From NCBI GenBank assembly GCA_036346405.1, contig CM070557.1, positions 55,806,016-55,870,015 of the forward strand: a stretch of 64,000 nucleotides of DNA, read 5' to 3'. The notes under the pieces are model-generated. The model had not been told where the DNA came from, did not search any database, and saw nothing but the letters and a program-made list of their open reading frames with translations. Positions 25,119-36,434 of this stretch are shown in pieces. The stretch is from Phyllostachys edulis. Taxonomy: Eukaryota > Streptophyta > Magnoliopsida > Poales > Poaceae. How positions within the stretch are numbered: position 1 is the first letter of the stretch; each line of letters begins with the position of its first letter. The position numbers and the translations under genes were made by a program.

Positions 25119-27779
25119 TGCGGTGTAACACCCCAACCCAGGGCACCCGAGGGGTCCTCCAAGACCTCCTGGAAAGTTCACCAGGACCTCCCAGGACGAC
25201 CCACCGGACCTCTCGAGAGGACTTCCAGGACCGCCCAGGAGGTCCGGTAGGACCGCCTGGAGGTCCTAGGAGAGCCCCCCCCCCAAGAAGGTCGTGGAGT
25301 CAAGGAGCGCCCCGAAGACTTCCCACGGCCAGACCAGGGGGGTCATGGGGGACTGAGGTCTCCTCAAGACCTCCCACGACCAACCAAAGGAGGTCGTGGA
25401 GGGCCGAGGCTACCCTAGGACCACTCACGACCAGACCTGAGGGTGGTCGTGGAGGACTGGGATCACTCCAAGGTCCCCTGTGCAACCGAGCTAGTCCCAA
25501 GGATCAACAGCTAGCTCATCACAGCATACAAGAGTGGTAACATACACTTCAACGAGATCTTTATCAACAGAGTTGTTTACAAAGGGGAGGCTTATAAGCC
25601 AACAAACCAGAACACATCGGAAAATAAGCATTAAGCCATCCGATACACCACAGGCAATCGGCTGGAGGGCGCAATCCTAGTCGTCCAGGACCACTCGATC
25701 CACAGCAAGATCTTCTCAAAATTTCTCTTCCCTACTCAAAAGATAATTTCAAGCAAGAGTGAGTACAACAATCGTGCTCGCAAGTTACACCGGTCAATTA
25801 ACAGAATGACATGCATACAAGGGTAATCAAAGGAAGGCATAATAGGGTTAGTTTGCGTAAAGCCAAGTTTATTTTAAATATGAGTACTAAGTTCCAAAGC
25901 AATTACACTATTTAATATGCATTTTCAAATCTCAGTTTTCAGTTGGATAACATTCATCACAAGTGGTGAAGGATACCCTCCTGTCACAAGGCTCCCCGCC
26001 CAAATCCATTTGGATAGAAACCCAAAACAGTTTACCAAAGTCCTTTTTGAAAACCAAAACCAACATCGAACTTTGAGACTCTGCTAACACGTCCATGACC
26101 ATGGACACGACTATTCGAATAGTTTTACACTCTGCAGAGGTTGTACACTTTACCCACATGACACGACTTCTCTAGTTTGTTTGGCAACCGTCGCTGCCAT
26201 CTCACACTCCCTTTGGTGAGAGGTCTAGAGCACGTGACAAAGCCTTTACAATGCATCGCTCCACCGCAGTCCACCCACTCTAAGGTTTCGCCCTTCCCCA
26301 GCGCCCCCTCTTGAGCCAGGTGGGTACAACATAGTCATAAAAGACATGCCATGAAAAACCACCCACTGTTCCGCTGGATCAACCGCGGTGATAACTTTGC
26401 AAATTAGTTGGCCAGATCCTACTCCCCATACTGAGAACATGTGGTTGTATGGTGAGGCATAGCCCATTATAGGCATAGCAAAGGATCGCTCGCAGACCGG
26501 TCCTTAATTGACTTGGGCGACAACCTCAACCCTGGGGCATCGGATCACACGATCCCCATGCATAGACTTGCACCAACCAAACAACCAGATTCGCCCAAGT
26601 CCAAATCCATTTTCCTTTTCTTTACTTTTCAAACCTCCATGGCGCACCAATGCCATGGCCATTTGTAAAACCTCCATGACACACCAATGCCATGGTTCAA
26701 AACATTTAAGTAAATAATGATTTTTGGCCGAATCTTCCCAAAACAGAATTCTTGGTCTAAACTCAACTAAGCATTTCTTTTCAAAATGCCTTGGTTTACA
26801 CTATCGCATAAAACCAGGTTTTGCCTACGGTGACAAGCAGGTTCGGTTCGAGATCAACAGTGGTCATGCAAAGGATTTAGGGATAGGTACAACCTTAGAA
26901 ACAGGTATTGAAATACTTAGTAAAGTAAGCATGCATAAGCATTTGAAATGGAACATAAATACGTTGAGATAATGGGTGCAATATGGTCAAGGGTGTAACT
27001 TGCCTCCTGCTTGGAAGCTTTACAGGTCTTCTCCCTCACAAAGCTCGGGCTCACCACCGTTGTCGAGGTCTACACGTTAAAACAGCGCAAATCAAACCAA
27101 AGCCAAGTACAAACTAAAAAGAACTCCAAAGAAGCATAAAACTTAAGCCAACAGAGAGGTTTGAAGGTTAGGAGGAGGTCCAGAGCTAATTGGAGGAGGT
27201 CCGAAGGCTTGGAAAGAGGTCCCGAGGGCTGGCCAAGGGAGGCTCGACGGTTGGAGGGAGGTCCAGAGAACTGGTCGGGTGAGTAAAAGAGTGAAACTGG
27301 GAAAAAGGCAATGGTAGAGGGCTGCCCCAAGCTTATAAGGCCAGAGCTGCAGAGAGGTCCAAGGGTACACGTGGTCAAGAGTAGATAAGGAAAAGATGGG
27401 AGCTGGTAAAAGAAATGACAAAAGATAGCACGGTGCTGCAAAAAGTGATAGCATTTAATGCGACACAACAGGCATTAAATGTGGGGAGACTCCCATGTGC
27501 AAAGGACATGGTCAAAGGATAAAGAAAATGGGTGTGACTGCCAAATGGGACCAGTCAAAGCCCGAAGGGGAGGTCCTGCTGAGACCTAGAGGAGGTCCCG
27601 CAGAGGCCAAGGGAGGTCCTCACCCACGGAAGAGGTCCAAACACAGGACCGGAGGTTCAAAGACACAACAATGAGGTCTTATGGACAGGAGGTCCAAAAG
27701 ACCTGCTCACGGGAGGTCTGAAGGTCAAGATCAAAAGCAACGGGGAGGTCCTGTCGGTTAGATCTCCAAAACGAGATCC

Positions 27780-28140
27780 TAACAGTCAAGATTGAGAGCA
27801 AGGGAGGTCCTAATGGTTAAATCAAATCAAGGGGAGGTCTGGATGGTTAAGATCTCCAAAGGAGAGGTCCTAACAGTCAGATCTAACAAAGGGGAGGTCT
27901 GGACGGTTAAGATCTCCAAAGGAGAGGTCCTAACGGTCAGATCTAATAAAGGGGAGTTCTGGACGGTTAAGATCTCCAAAGGGGAGGTCCTAACGGTCAG
28001 ATCTAACAAAAGGGGAGGTCTGGACGGTTAAGATCTCCAAAGGGAAGGTCCTAACGATCAGATCTAACAAAAGGGGAGGTCTGGACGGTTAAGATCTCCA
28101 AAGGGGAGGTTCTAACGGTCATATCTAACAAAGGGGAGGT
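27780..28140 (-). repeat. Tandem array, unit 60 bp
   Basis: About six units with the core GGTTAAGATCTCCAAAGG, spaced 60-61 bp (27841, 27901, 27961, 28021, 28081). This is the reverse complement of the array at 16560-17310. CCTAACGGTCA occurs at 27929-27939 and 27989-27999, and TCTAACGGTCA at 28111-28121. Confidence 0.92.
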
Positions 28141-28411
28141 CTTGCACGAGGGGAGGTCCAGCGCGACCGTGAGATAGGGCGCGGTGGAGCAGGACCACTA
28201 GATTCCAATCGGACGGGTCAAGGCAATTGGGCTGTTCGGACCGAGCAAACGCTCCAACAGATTGGGGCCGTCCAATATGGATCGGACGGTTCTAAAGGAG
28301 TGGGACGTTTGGACCATCCGAACGTGCCCCCAAGATCAGGCCACCCAATAAGCATCGGACGGCCCTGATGCGGTAAAGATCAAAAGCAAGTAGTAGGCTC
28401 GCACGGGTGTG

Positions 28412-28705
28412 ATGGAGGTCTAAATAAACAAGGAGGAGGTCCTAGAGGACATGGGGAGGTCCTGAAGGACACGGGGAGGTCCAAATAAATGAGGAGGAGG
28501 TCCTAAAGGACACAGAGAGGTCCCGAAGGACACGGGGAGGTCCAAATAAGCGAGGAGGAGGTCGTAAAGGACACAGGGAGGTCCTGAAGGACACGGGGAG
28601 GTCCAAATAAGCGAGGAGGAGGTCTTAAAGGATACAGGGAGGTCCTGAAGGACACGAGGAGGTCCAAATAATCGAGGAGGAGGTCCTAAAGGACACAGAG
28701 AGGTT
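28412..28705 (-). repeat. Tandem array, unit about 65 bp
   Basis: About four to five units alternating GGGGAGGTCCAAATAA with GAGGAGGAGGTC and AAAGGACACAG. It adjoins the 60-bp array within the same LTR. Confidence 0.88.
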
Positions 28706-28727
28706 TGCGTCTGTGCCGCGCGCCACT

Positions 28728-28830
28728 GAGCCTCCCTATGTCTTATAGCCGGTGGAGGGGCGAAGGAGTCGTTGGGAGCCTCCCTGTGTCTTATAGCCGG
28801 TGGAGGGGCGAAGGAGTCGTTGGGAGGCTC
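28728..28830. repeat. 48-bp tandem duplication
   Basis: CTTATAGCCGGTGGAGGGGC recurs with a 48-bp offset (28742 and 28790) with one or two mismatches over the unit. GC-rich and non-coding by every other sign. Confidence 0.9.
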
Positions 28831-28899
28831 GATGGCACGCGACACAAATGCGGAGGCGTGATGACGTGAGCGGCGGGCGCGCGGGATGGACGCATGCGG

Positions 28900-29402
28900 C
28901 ATGGGCGTGCGCAGAGCGCCCTAGAGCGGCGACTTTGGAGGGCCGAGCAGGTGAAGGAGCGATGGCGAGATGACTGGGCGCGTACGGTGCGCGGCAAAGC
29001 GGGTGGAGCGCGGCATGGCGCGGCCTTAGCATGCACGATGCGCGGCCCAGGCATGGCAGAGCAGGTGCGGGGTAGGTGAGGGCAGGCGGCCAGGGGTGAC
29101 ACGGCTCGACGACCTGGAGGCGCGGTGACGCGACGGCATGGCGAGCAGGTGAGGCTGGGCAGGCGAGCGCGCGTGGGAGCAGCAGGGTGTCAGGTGCAGC
29201 GGGCACGACCAGAGCACCTTGGGGCTGGCCTGGAGGTGACAAGAGGGTGGCTTGGGGCTGGCACGGGCCGGGAAGGAAGACAGAGGGAGGGGTGGCAAGA
29301 AGGGCGACCAAGCCCAGGAGAGAGAAATTTTGAAACCAAAAATCAAATCGAAGAATTGAGGTTTGATTTCGCATCTGATGAGTACGTGGCGCAGTATATA
29401 TA
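28900..29402. other. GC-rich non-coding, probable transposon remnant
   Basis: Strongly GC-rich to about 29325, then a short AT-rich tail. Long open frames on both strands encode Arg/Pro/Ala-rich strings with no domain. Nothing here is supported as a gene. Confidence 0.45.
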
Positions 29403-29533
29403 AGTTATGTTGTTATTCAATGCTGATGACAGTTCATGTTGTTAGTTAGCTTTGCAGACTGCTCACGAACGCCTATTGTATAGGATATACACTAATCTAC
29501 ATGGTGTGTGTATATATATATATGGTGTATGTA

Positions 29534-29842
29534 CTCCCACTTTTAATATACCATTTAAATGCACGTATTATACTTCTTTATCATTTTCAGTATACTTAAA
29601 TACCAATTATAAGATACTCCAATACGACTTGATTGAAAAATTTTCATTGGAGCTCTTTATTTTTTGCTATATACCCTTTTTCATATATAAAAGAAGTATA
29701 TACACAATTTTTGCTATAAAAAGTGAAAATTAATGAAATTTTTCATAGAACTCACTTTGAGGTATTTTATAATCATTATTGGAGTATGCTCAAATAGATA
29801 AAGAGGTATCATCATATTTAAGTGGTATATGAAAGGTGGGAG
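29534..29842. mobile_element. Stowaway-like MITE, copy 2
   Basis: A 309-bp AT-rich element with a near-perfect terminal inverted repeat of about 27 bp: CTCCCACTTTTAATATACC at the left and GGTATATGAAAGGTGGGAG at the right. It is flanked by TA (29532-29533, 29843-29844). Same family as the 308-bp element at 1526-1833 and the 85-bp derivative at 30121-30205. Non-coding. Confidence 0.85.
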
Positions 29843-29873
29843 TACGTACTCGAGAATACCGAGACTATTTTCA

Positions 29874-29902
29874 TATACATATATATATATATATATATAT
29901 CA
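29874..29902. repeat. TA-rich microsatellite
   Basis: Short CATATACATATATATA-type run. A shorter TATATATA run is at 29511-29522. Confidence 0.85.
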
Positions 29903-30120
29903 AAATAAAATGCTCCAATGATTTTTTTAATCAAATCAATTGAAGTATCTTATAATTGGAATATATTGAGCATCTATCTTGCATATAGAGAATGAGGCGC
30001 ATCTATTTACTCGAGGTTAGTATAACACACGTACGGTTTCGGTCAGTACTAATTACTACTACTTAATTACACCACTCATTAATATATATAGAGAGAGGAC
30101 GCCTGTTTTGTATCACGGTA

Positions 30121-30205
30121 CTCACCTTATAATCATTATTAGAGTATACTCAAATTGATATAGATATATTATCGTACGATTTAAGTGGTATAAGAGAAGT
30201 GAGAG
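30121..30205. mobile_element. Internally deleted Stowaway-like MITE (85 bp)
   Basis: Starts CTCACCTTATAATCATT, ends AAGTGAGAG, with TA at 30119-30120 and 30206-30207. The core TTATAATCATTATTRGAGTA and the right-end AAGTGGTATA match the right part of the 309-bp copy at 29534-29842. It is therefore a shortened member of that family. Confidence 0.7.
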
Positions 30206-30727
30206 TACGTCAAATTAAGAACAAATTTGATGTTATATAACTCAACACAAGAGAAGTGTATCTGCACCGTTAGCTGACACAGCTAGCTGCAGCGGCTGCT
30301 ATATTACTATACACAACAGCTTGGTTCACAGGCGTGATAAGAAAAAAAAACTTATAATTTCCTCCCGATCAAGTATAAAGAAAATAGAATAAAGGAACAA
30401 ATAATTGAGCATACATATATCTTATCTGAACAAAAGATGTACAAGAGCAGCTGTATCTGCAGCTAATTTCAAGCTTGACTGTGCACAAAAGCTTCCTCTT
30501 GTTCTGGTACGTTGATTTCAGCGTGCTTGAGTAGTTAAGAGTGACTTCAGATCAAACAGCAGTCTTCCCCTAATGTCATATCATACTAGCTAAAAAACTG
30601 CATCATATCTATGTGAAACCATTATGCCATCTCATGGTAAGTAGTAGTGTAGGTCATCTTGTTGAAACCTTTTAAGATCAGTGACAGTTGCAAGCTGTAC
30701 TCTACGGATGCAGGGTCAACCGTACCA

Positions 30728-33700
30728 TCAATCATCTGTATAAACTGGTTCTTGCCAGACTTTGGTGTTCGTTTTAGGGTCATCGCAAAGGGCAAGATCA
30801 TTATCAAATTCTTTCATTGTCTTCACAAACGTCCTTGCTCCTTGCATGATTAACCTTTCCACCATGAACAGCTGGTAGTTATTCGCAATTATTGGCTCCA
30901 ATATGCCGCTGAAGTTAGATGAGTATGCTAACCTGTACCTGTATCCACGCCATAAGAAACACAAAAATAATCTTAACCAGCTTGTCTCATGAAACTACAT
31001 GCAAATTTTGTAACTAAACATTGCATTGCTATTTACTAAGTACATGTTTCTCTGTTTTTTTTCTATCAGCAATCCATATGATAATTCCTTGAGAAAGTTC
31101 CTAGTTGAATTAAGTACATAAGAACTGTGGTTCCTGAGGTAATTGTCAACGACAGAAAAGAATCCTTAAGCCTTGGTCAAGTCAGAATACAAAGCACTCG
31201 GTCGTGCTAACTGTTTGCAGAAAACAAACACTAATGTAATCACATCTGAGATCCTGATGCAATAAGAGCACTTGACACAAGGTGTCAGACTTACCTGTCT
31301 GATAGAGGTGAAAAGAAGCCTGGTGTCCTTTCATTTGAAGCAATGAAAAGAGTGTGGCCTCGTGGAATCCACCTTGCGATTCTTTTCTTGATAAACTCAG
31401 GGCGGGTATCTCTATCCAGATGAGGATGAAGGCTCCGCTCAGCACCAAATCTATCTTTTCTATTCTTCAGTAAATCACCCCGTCTTACATGAATAGCATC
31501 GTAATCACCAAGTATCTCTTTCATCTGAAGAGAGCACACTAATTTAGAGGGGTGAGAAGACTATGCTGCACTGAATATCACTGAACATGAACAAACAATA
31601 GAAATATTTTCTATACAGGAGATATTATGACGTTGTGCATGACCAACTATACACAAACCTACAAAGACCAAAGCTTGCAAGTTTGTCAACAAAAATTCCT
31701 TTTGGAAAGCACTCCATAGCATGTAGTACATCTTCAATAGGTCCCAAAGTTCCTTTAACACAAGCAGACTGTAGCTAGCATATACACAATTAAATAGGCA
31801 CAGAAAGCAGGAGTGATAGCATGCAGCACCCTATTTCAAATAAATGTGACAAGCATGAAGCTCTCAACGACTGAAGGGTATTTAAACAAAATCTCGTGAT
31901 AGCAAGAGATGACAGTATACTAAATGAAGTAATCATTCACTGCTCACTAGTGAGTTCCAACAGGCAGAAAACCAATGCTGCCCATGAATAAAATGTCACA
32001 TTCAAAAGATATAACCACTACAACGGTATACCATGCAGTGCTGCTTATTAGAGGATGTGGAAAAACTGGAAACGTCAGTGCTTTTAACTGGGAATCTGAC
32101 ACAAGACACACATGGTTACTCTGGTAACTAGGGAAGTAATTTCCAATGATTTTTGGATTTCAGATGATATTGTTTTCCATCAGGCATCAGTTATAAAGAG
32201 ACAAGTTTCCAGACGCCAGTTCATGAAGGATCAACAGAACCAACAAAATTCGACAAATTACCATATAATAAAAATCAAGACTAAGAGATTAATATGGAGC
32301 CAAGTAAGCTAGTGTGAAAAGAGATGATTTTATCTGCAGGTTGGAGTAGTCAGTTTCGATCAAAATATTTGTTAGATGGCACAAAAAACAATTTTGTGAA
32401 AATATACCTTATTTGCTGCATCCCTCAGTTTTCTTGCTGGCATAGTTGGCAGAAAAGTGTATGGCAACATCACAGAGCTACGCTTGGTCCGATCCTTGCA
32501 CTCCATAAACCTGAACTGTAATGATGATTAAGGTCTATACTTAAGTTTACGAATCGCATATAGCTTCGATTCGGTGTGATATTAAATGTTAAGCTAATTC
32601 CTAAAATGCCGATAACAGGACATAAGGACCCTATGGAACACGAATTCTTACCAAGCAAGAGGACTTGCAGTGCGGTTTATAAGGAGAGCATCTGAGTAAA
32701 GTGGATTTTCTTTGAGTTCAGCTCTGCTAACTCCTCGCACATGTGCTACGCCTCCCTCTCCTAGCTTCGTACTTCTTGATACTATCCCATACCATGATTG
32801 TGGATTGTCCAAAATAACAGGTACAGTTCTTGATATGATGTCCATATCATATAAAGATTCCGTTGCACAATAACTTGTTTCCCATCTGCCAAAACATTGA
32901 GTTTACATATTTAAATTCGAATTCAATTTGACAAAATGCAATGGGCAGACATAAGTGCTTAAGAAGCTAAACCTTTGGTCTGAAGTTGCATTGCTTGAAT
33001 CAAGTATCCCCTTTGTGTTATGCACTGAACTAAGGCACATCGTTGACGGCATGACAAATATTCTGCAGAGCAACAAAAACAAAGTCATGGCATGGCACAT
33101 TAGCATAACCCACATTACACACTGACACAGTCTTTGCAACAATTTGCCTCCTTCTAAGTGGAATATTTATGTGCCCTGGAAGATCAGTGCAATTTGGAAT
33201 CAAAATCTACAAATCTTTCACCACCAGATACATATTCCCGTTTCTTTACACCAAGAACCACCTTAGCGATCTCAATGCAGGAGAAGTACATTACACACAG
33301 ACACAGTGTTTGCAACAGTTTGCCTCCTTCTAAGTGGAATATTTATGTGCCCTGGAAGATAAGTACAATTTGGAATGAAAAACTACAAATCTTTCACCAC
33401 CAGATATACATTCCCGTTTCTTTACACCAAGAACCACCTTAGCGATCTCAATGCAGGAGAAGTACATTACACACAGTGTTTGCAACAGTTTGCCTCCTTC
33501 TAAGTGGAATATTTATGTGCCCTGGAAGATCAGTACAATTTGGAATGAAAAACTACAAATCTTTCACCACCAGATACACATTGCCGTTTCTTTACACCAA
33601 GAACCACCTTAGCGATCTCAATGCGGGAGAAGTGGCAAGCACGAGACGATATTACCTGTCAAGGAACAGGGCCTCCTCGAGGGCGCAGCGGAGGCTTGAC

Positions 33701-33966
33701 TCCTGGTGTCCGAGGCCGGCGCAGGAGCCGCAGTGCTTGCCTGGGCAGTCGACGCGGCCACCCCAGTACAGGTACTTGCGGCTGCTGTCCCTCTTGTCGA
33801 CGTTCTTGGGCTGGAACCCCAGATACGACAGCGAGTCGGTGAAGGAAAGGAGACACAGGATGGAGAGCACCGCGGCGCTCGTTACGGTGGCGAGGAGGGC
33901 CCTCGCCGGGGGAAGCGGCAGCGGCCTCTGCCTGCGGCCGCCGGTGATCCGGGAGGGGATCGCCAT
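30728..33966 (-). CDS. O-fucosyltransferase family protein (GT65/GT68-like fold)
   Basis: Six exons on the minus strand: 33966-33656, 33062-32973, 32885-32652, 32510-32408, 31524-31295 and 30938-30728. All junctions are GT-AG and the frame closes to 392 aa. A basic N-terminus (RRQR) followed by one hydrophobic segment (about 22-42) predicts a type II Golgi membrane anchor. The catalytic region contains IHVRRGD (257-263), the HxRRGD motif that binds GDP-fucose in this family, then HPHLDRDTRPEF and LFIASNERTPGFFSPL. It ends in QLFMVERLIMQGA and a short tail. This is the plant O-fucosyltransferase superfamily; the acceptor substrate is unknown. Intron 1 carries a triplicated 170-176-bp repeat beside the exon 1 donor. 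An exon-like frame lies in intron 4. Confidence 0.92.
31659..31768 (-). other. Exon-like open frame inside intron 4 of the O-fucosyltransferase gene
   Basis: On the minus strand a CTACAG acceptor is followed by an open frame containing GPIEDVLHAMECFPKGIF and VDKLASFG. It then reaches possible donors (GTCTTTG after 31669, GTTTGTG after 31659). Exons 4 and 5 join directly into a sensible helix (LRDAANK then MKEILGDYD). Neither candidate length (100 or 110 nt) is a multiple of three. If included it would shift frame, so it is either a cassette that triggers mRNA decay or a chance or captured fragment. I do not recognise the peptide with confidence. Confidence 0.35.
33125..33635. repeat. Three tandem copies of a 170-176-bp repeat in intron 1
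   Basis: TGCCTCCTTCTAAGTGGAAT starts copies at 33145, 33321 and 33491; spacing is 176 then 170 bp. Each copy continues through CTACAAATCTTTCACCACC and CTTTACACCAAGAACCACC to GATCTCAATGC(A/G)GGAGAAG. Copies are nearly identical. The rightmost copy ends about 20 bp from the exon 1 splice donor (33655). Confidence 0.95.
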
Positions 33967-34342
33967 GGGAGAGGCAGGGTGGTGCGGAAATGTTTATTTT
34001 TGCGAGGTAATAGAAGAGTACGAAAGGGATGGATCTGATCATATGGGCCTGGTTGTTTCTCCTTACAGCCTAATTGGGCCCAAATTTCGTTTGGTGGGGT
34101 ATCCATTAGGCGAATCGAATCTCTAATCGCTTAGATGGATATAACATATTAAGATCCTTAAAACAATTTTAGCAACAGGAACTTTCATAAAATCATATTA
34201 TTTTGTTTCCAAGCTAAAAACAACAACTTAGTTTGTGGTGCCAAATACTTTGTGGATTAAAGTTAACAGATCGATCTCATTCTGTCTCGCTGTGTGAAAC
34301 CATGTCATATGTGTAGGTTATAGAAAGGACCTTAACAACAAA
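33967..34342 (-). other. Leader and promoter region of the O-fucosyltransferase gene
   Basis: The region upstream of the minus-strand ATG shares its 376 bp with the 5' flank of a plus-strand tRNA gene. No clear TATA box for the protein gene was seen. CAACAA at 34334-34339, just upstream of the tRNA, resembles the CAA motifs that precede many plant tRNA genes. Confidence 0.45.
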
Positions 34343-34415
34343 GGGGATGTAGCTCAGATGGTAGAGCGCTCGCTTAGCATGCGAGAGGTACGGGGATCGA
34401 TACCCCGCATCTCCA
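34343..34415 (+). tRNA. tRNA-Ala (anticodon AGC)
   Basis: A 73-nt cloverleaf with the 7-bp acceptor stem GGGGATG/CATCTCC, including the G3:U70 wobble that specifies alanine, and discriminator A73. The D-arm contains TAGCTCAGATGGTAGAGC (A box). The anticodon stem CTCGC/GCGAG encloses TTAGCAT with anticodon AGC. The T-arm contains GGGATCGATACCCC (B box). There is no intron and CCA is not encoded. Confidence 0.98.
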
Positions 34416-34428
34416 TATAACAAGTTTG

Positions 34429-34432
34429 TTTT
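34429..34432 (+). terminator. RNA polymerase III terminator of tRNA-Ala
   Basis: The first T4 run downstream of the tRNA, 14 nt after its 3' end, as expected for a plant tRNA gene. Confidence 0.75.
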
Positions 34433-36434
34433 ATAAAATTTGTGTTTTTTATTGCCAAATCCTTTGAACAAATTTTGAAACCCAACATTGTATTCTTATA
34501 TCTGAAAATTCCACTTTCTTTTCACTCTTCAACTTTCATGGTTTGAATGAACCTTGACTTGAACTTTCACTATGTATATCATCATGCGTCTTTTGAGCCC
34601 CTGACAAAAACTATGCTTCTTTTTAGGTGTTGTAACTGTAAACTGTTCGTCTGTTCATACCACCTTTCCTCCGTTCTGATCTTTTTTGTTCAGAGGCTCT
34701 GAGCCCGTGTCTTTTGAGACATTTCAGTGTTCAAATTTAACATTAAATACAACACAACTCAGCATGAAAATATATTACTATAATCTCTTTGAACAAAGTC
34801 TCCATCATTTGCCATGATTCGAACTTTTTCAAGTTTACCTCTCAAGTCTTTTAAGAAACTTTCAGTGCATACTTACAAAGTACATAAGACTACTGGCACT
34901 TTGAGCCATTTATTCTGCTTCGTTGCAACCTTCGATACCTCTTCCATGTCTTTTGAGGCAGCTCCTTTTCTTTTCCCTTTTTTAATAACCTATTTGCTCA
35001 TATCACAACAGTAAAACCAAGTCAATTTAGCCAATAATTTGCTTTGTGTTCTTCGAGGAGACTTGTGACAGTACAAACAAGCACAGTCACTCCAAGGTCT
35101 AAACTGAGCATGTGATCACGATTTTGCACGATACAAATGCGGCCAAACAGGCAAGCAAACATGTTCCATCCCTGGACCATACAGCCTGAAATCCTGAGTT
35201 GGTCATGTCACATGGCACATCATTCCAAAAATCCAACACGATTCGTACATTTTACACTCCTCGCATTAATCTTAAATGTTTTTTTGCATATAAACTCGCA
35301 CACAAATAAGTTGTTTTCGCGTACGAAGAGACACGTACAAACGTCAACCAGGAGACAAGCAAACCTCCCTTGAACGACTCAGCCAAAATGGAGCCACTCA
35401 TGCGATGGGATTTCGTACTTGTTTTGTAAAATGACTTGAGTAGATGCCCCCAGAGGTGACGGCTGTTTTGACCGTGATAAGTTCAGAGAGGTTGGATGGA
35501 TCTCTCTGGTCCTCTTACCGTTCTCACTCTGTCAGTGGGCCCCCTCCGGCCGGACTCGGCATCGAACTTGGCCGGACTTGCTTTGCCGTACGGCCGTCCA
35601 GGCCCAGCGCTTTTGCTTTCTTTTCCTTGCACGATAGCGACAACGCAGCATTGACAGCGTTGTACGTGTACACCAAGAGCAGCAACGCCACAGTGAATTG
35701 TGATGCGCTTTTGCTATGAACAGAGCGCGATAAAGAGAGAACATCACAATACTGCATTGGATGAGTAGTAACAGCTCAATCAATGGGTTCCGAGCTGTGT
35801 TACTGTTCAAGAAGGCTGCAACACTGCAAAAGTAATTCCCTTGATTCTGAATTCTGCTGTGTCAATAGCATGCAAATACGCATATGTAGGTTTATGTGGC
35901 TGCTTGGATAGTAGCAGCGCCAGCCTTGCTGGAAAATGTTTATCTCCCATCATCAATGGACTGGGCAACTCTGAGATATCGCATGCTACAAAGCTGCAGA
36001 GAAGCTATTGCAAGAAGTACAAAGAGATGAATAATACACAGTGCAATCTGCAATCAGGGATGTGACTTAACACAAGGGGGTAGTAAGGTGAGACGTTAAT
36101 GTCTTGTTTGAGACAAAAGGAGCACTACAATGCAGACATTGACAAACAGCAGTCTCAAATCTTGAGCCCTTCCATATTCTTTTCCTATCCTCATCTGTAC
36201 ATTCGTCTACACAGCTTCAGTACAACATCAATGGACTTGGCAAGGGGAGGGGTAGACGCAGTAGTCATAAGCAGGAACTTTTTTTACCTCTTACACAAGA
36301 CTGTCAATTTTCTTTTGGCTTTGGTTTCAAGCCATCCTCCAGCCACCTCAAACAGTCAAGAGACACACAAACACCAGACTGAGATTGGCTTAGCCATCGA
36401 TTATCTCCCTGGTTAATGCAAGAATAATTTTATC
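34433..36434. other. Intergenic plus 3' region of CRK, no other gene seen
   Basis: The right part (about 36100-36434) is probably the 3' untranslated region of the minus-strand kinase gene. The rest is AT-rich with a GC-richer island at 35500-35700. Open frames are short and without similarity. No structural RNA or transposon was recognised. Confidence 0.5.

Larger units (their letters stand above)
25124..28894 (-). mobile_element. Gypsy-like long LTR rich in GGAGGTC repeats
   Basis: Begins TGTAACACCCC, the usual minus-strand end of a grass gypsy LTR, and carries the CTCTGCAGAG / TTCGAATAG block at 26107-26141. The tandem arrays at 27780-28140 and 28412-28705 are in the opposite orientation to the LTR at 15540-20480. 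A right end at 28894 (GGACGCA) is suggested by TGCGG at 25119-25123 and 28895-28899. That 5-mer lies in GC-rich DNA and could match by chance. No coding region. Confidence 0.6.

Noticed and set aside
28420..29374. Long Pro/Ala/Arg-rich frames that look like a gene
   Set aside because: They follow tandem repeats and extreme GC content, have no domain, and overlap open frames on the other strand.
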